From Deltaproteobacteria bacterium (lineage in GTDB: Bacteria > Desulfobacterota > Desulfomonilia > UBA1062): 14,839 nt of DNA. Positions 12,834 through 14,839 of this stretch are shown here, one piece after another. Numbering within the stretch: position 1 is the first letter of the stretch; the number at the start of each line of letters is the position of its first letter. Below the pieces are notes generated by a model, which saw only the letters and a program-made list of their open reading frames with translations, was not told the DNA's origin and did not search any database. The stretch spans positions 1-14,839 of the forward strand of contig JAFGTK010000193.1 in NCBI GenBank assembly GCA_016934135.1. Direction: 5' to 3'. The translations under genes and the position numbers were made by a program.

Positions 12834-14588
12834 GTGATATCCCAGGCTGGAAAAGCTTCTCGATTATCAAGGCTCCAGACCCTTTCCGGCTTCTGGAGAA
12901 GGAACGTTGCTCATCAGGAGGCAGCAGAGCTTGCACGTGTGTTAAAGGCGTTGAGAAAGGTTGCCGGAAATATCGGTGAGAACGTCGGCCTGGTTGAGTA
13001 TGAAGGCATGTCCGACGACAGCTGTGGAAATATTGTTATCGATCCCATCACGCTCATGGGTACCTATCCTGTTCCGCCTGAGAAGGTTGATGCCGTGGTT
13101 GGCCTGGTTACGCATGAAGCACTCCACCGGAAACACTGGAGTGAGTATGTGTGGAGGCTGCTGGAGAGAGATTTTTCACTTATGCGGCCACACAGCCTGA
13201 TAGGTTTCCAGAAACTCGTTCATACCGGTGAGAATATATTTGTTGACAGCACCGTGGACGGTACAATCCTTGAGGTCTACCTGCACAGGATCCGGCTGCA
13301 TTCAATGGATGTGGAGGGAGGCATGCTTGCGCATCAGGTTCGGAATATTGATATACTTTTCCGGTTCTGGCGTACAGTCGCGAGCAGATACAGTAAAGGT
13401 CTGCGTGTGCTCAGCAATTACCGCAAGCCTCTCGCAATTCTTGATGAGTTATCAGAGAATCTGTATCTCGTATGTGGCCGGTATCAGGGGGTGGCCGAGA
13501 GGTGCTCTGCCCGGGCAGATCTATACCGGGCAGCCTGGGGCAGACTTGAAGAAACGATCCTCTCCTGGAAGATTACAGACAAAAGAATATATTGGACTGC
13601 ATCCCCGGATAAACACCAGACTTGCCAGTGTACACATGGAACTGATGCAGAAAAACAAGGCACTGTTTTCTCTGCGGATCTCGTGCGCCAGATCAAAACT
13701 CACCTTACGGCCTGGTCAGCAGATATTACCCCCCTGATTCTCTCGATTGTGGGGCATGACTGTCCGGATGTCATTCCCATATCCAGGTGGGATTACAACA
13801 TTCCTTCTCATCCGGTGCTGGACTACCGGTCGGTTGCACGTCTGAGAAGGTTATTCTATAATTATTCCGATCGAATTGTTCTTGAGAACCGGGGGCTTGC
13901 ATGCGGAAGACTTGATAAACGCCGATTGTACCGAGCTGCTCTATCAAAAAACTGTTTCAAGCAGATCGACAGGATTCCCTCGATGGACTGGAACGTAACA
14001 CTTCTGGTAGATGCGAGCGGCTCGATGCGCGGGAACAAGTGGCGGATTGTGGAGAACACCATAGCGACAATCCATAAGTCTCTTATAATTTGCGGAGTAT
14101 ATTTCAAGGCATGGGCATATTTCGAGATCGACGGGATATGTATGATATCCTCTCTCGTAAAAGGCTCAAGATTGTTTTCCGTCCCGCCATGCGGACAGAC
14201 GGCATCGGGCCAGGCCATAATGGCTGCATCGTTTTTTATGCCACAGAACCTGAAAAAGAGATTGCTCATTCACATTACTGATGGCGAGTCCAACTATGGC
14301 CTTGATGTACAGTATGGAATTCAATACTGCCTGAAGAACAGTATCGTTCTTGTAACCCTTGGCTGCGGATGCCCGGATCAGGAGAAGATGGCCGGACAAT
14401 ACGGCAGAACTATTCAATTTATACGTGATTTCAATCAATTGCCAGACGCACTGGAATATCTTCTCAAGTGGGCCTTTATCTATGGCGGAAACGAACGCCG
14501 GATAAGGCAGCGCCTAGCTAAAGACGCAGGATACATAGTGGAAAACAAGGATTTATCGTACGGGAAGAGCATTCATGCAAGAGGTTAG
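12834..14588 (+). CDS. DUF2201-like protein: HExxH domain plus C-terminal VWA domain, partner of the AAA+ ATPase
   Basis: This 584-residue protein starts at GTG 12834, with AAGGAGG (12817-12823) upstream. Its N-terminal part holds THEALH (93-98), a zincin-type HExxH motif, followed by ENIFVDSTVDGTILE (133-147), which could supply a third ligand. The C-terminal part (about 385-550) is a von Willebrand A domain with a complete MIDAS: D393-x-S395-x-S397, T456 and D483. A cysteine pair at C264/C266 lies between them. This order resembles the DUF2201 (putative metallopeptidase plus VWA-like, COG3864) proteins that are paired with MoxR-type ATPases. It begins 30 bases after the ATPase gene. The likely role is to link the ATPase to its target enzyme; whether the HExxH site binds zinc or cleaves peptides is unknown. 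There is no signal peptide or membrane segment. Confidence 0.85.
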   Translation: MISQAGKASRLSRLQTLSGFWRRNVAHQEAAELARVLKALRKVAGNIGENVGLVEYEGMSDDSCGNIVIDPITLMGTYPVPPEKVDAVVGLVTHEALHRKHWSEYVWRLLERDFSLMRPHSLIGFQKLVHTGENIFVDSTVDGTILEVYLHRIRLHSMDVEGGMLAHQVRNIDILFRFWRTVASRYSKGLRVLSNYRKPLAILDELSENLYLVCGRYQGVAERCSARADLYRAAWGRLEETILSWKITDKRIYWTASPDKHQTCQCTHGTDAEKQGTVFSADLVRQIKTHLTAWSADITPLILSIVGHDCPDVIPISRWDYNIPSHPVLDYRSVARLRRLFYNYSDRIVLENRGLACGRLDKRRLYRAALSKNCFKQIDRIPSMDWNVTLLVDASGSMRGNKWRIVENTIATIHKSLIICGVYFKAWAYFEIDGICMISSLVKGSRLFSVPPCGQTASGQAIMAASFFMPQNLKKRLLIHITDGESNYGLDVQYGIQYCLKNSIVLVTLGCGCPDQEKMAGQYGRTIQFIRDFNQLPDALEYLLKWAFIYGGNERRIRQRLAKDAGYIVENKDLSYGKSIHARG

Positions 14589-14630
14589 GCAGCCGGAGAG
14601 ATTGTTCGGAGAAAAGGGGAGGATGCTCCA

Positions 14631-14839
14631 ATGGGAGACGATATACTTAAACAAGAGGTAAAAGACCATATCGGGACCCTGACGCTGAACAGGCCCGACA
14701 AGCGCAATGCCCTGTCTCCTGATCTGATTGTGAAGATTCATCTTGCCCTGAAACAATGGTCTAATGGCAGTGATGTACGGGTGGCCGTGATTACAGGGGC
14801 AGGTGAGAAGGCCTTTTCAGCAGGGTATGACATCGGTTC
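14631..14839 (+). CDS. Enoyl-CoA hydratase/isomerase (crotonase) family protein, 5' part, cut by the window edge
   Basis: The first 69 residues of a crotonase-superfamily protein are present. Recognisable are the N-terminal strand pair with LNRPDKRNALS (about residues 18-28) and the first oxyanion-hole segment ITGAGEKAFSAGYDIG (about 54-69). The start is supported by AAGGGGAGG (14614-14622), 8 bases before ATG 14631. It follows the VWA gene by 42 bases and is likely the next gene of the operon. The family includes enoyl-CoA hydratases for beta-oxidation as well as decarboxylases. The FSAGYDI segment resembles FSAGHDI of E. coli methylmalonyl-CoA decarboxylase, which would suit this pathway, but the same wording occurs in hydratases, and the catalytic residues lie beyond the edge. 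Confidence 0.9.
   Translation, partial: MGDDILKQEVKDHIGTLTLNRPDKRNALSPDLIVKIHLALKQWSNGSDVRVAVITGAGEKAFSAGYDIG

Noticed and set aside
1..14839. CRISPR arrays, insertion sequences, tRNA or rRNA genes, attachment sites
   Set aside because: No repeated spacer-like units, transposase motifs, terminal repeats, cloverleaf sequences or rRNA segments were seen. Gene spacing is operon-like throughout.

Overview
The window looks like part of an anaerobic, hydrocarbon-degrading bacterium, most likely a Desulfobacterota-type (deltaproteobacterial) sulfate reducer or syntroph. That is an inference from gene content: an oxygen-sensitive fumarate-adding glycyl radical enzyme with its small Fe-S subunits and activase, a split B12-dependent acyl-CoA mutase, and a PAS/sigma-54 activator. 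All recognisable genes lie on the + strand. Base composition looks moderate (about half G+C by eye), with AT-rich stretches at 60-250 and 2130-2280.

Layout. Positions 1-251 hold at most the end of an upstream gene and an AT-rich leader. A two-PAS, AAA+, Fis-HTH sigma-54 activator follows (252-2093). The next 283 bases carry a very good -24/-12 promoter (2288-2303). From it one apparent operon runs off the right edge: B12-binding mutase subunit (2377-2781), mutase catalytic subunit (2800-4566), MeaB-type GTPase (4570-5604), MmgE/PrpD-family enzyme (5597-6934), glycyl-radical activase (6985-7971), gamma-type small subunit (8043-8216), glycyl radical catalytic subunit (8279-10780), beta-type small subunit (10865-11233), two small Cys-rich proteins (11272-11502 and 11547-11885), a MoxR/NorQ-type AAA+ ATPase (11928-12803), a protein with an HExxH motif and a von Willebrand A domain (12834-14588), and the start of a crotonase-family gene (14631 to the edge). 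The largest gap between these genes is 84 bases.

How the genes may work together (inference from known pathways). The glycyl radical enzyme adds a hydrocarbon to fumarate, giving a substituted succinate. After CoA activation (no ligase is in this window) the B12 mutase, maintained by the MeaB GTPase, would rearrange the succinyl-CoA skeleton to a substituted malonyl-CoA. That product is then decarboxylated and beta-oxidised. This is the known route for n-alkanes via (1-methylalkyl)succinate, so the mutase next to the synthase favours an alkylsuccinate synthase (Ass/Mas) over benzylsuccinate synthase. The actual substrate cannot be read from sequence.

The parts that look least described are: a mutase whose CoA/substrate-channel motifs differ strongly from methylmalonyl-CoA mutase; an MmgE/PrpD enzyme embedded in the operon with no known role in this pathway; two small zinc-ribbon-like proteins that appear related to each other, between the synthase and its chaperone genes; and an AAA+/VWA pair whose VWA partner carries a zincin-like HEALH motif.
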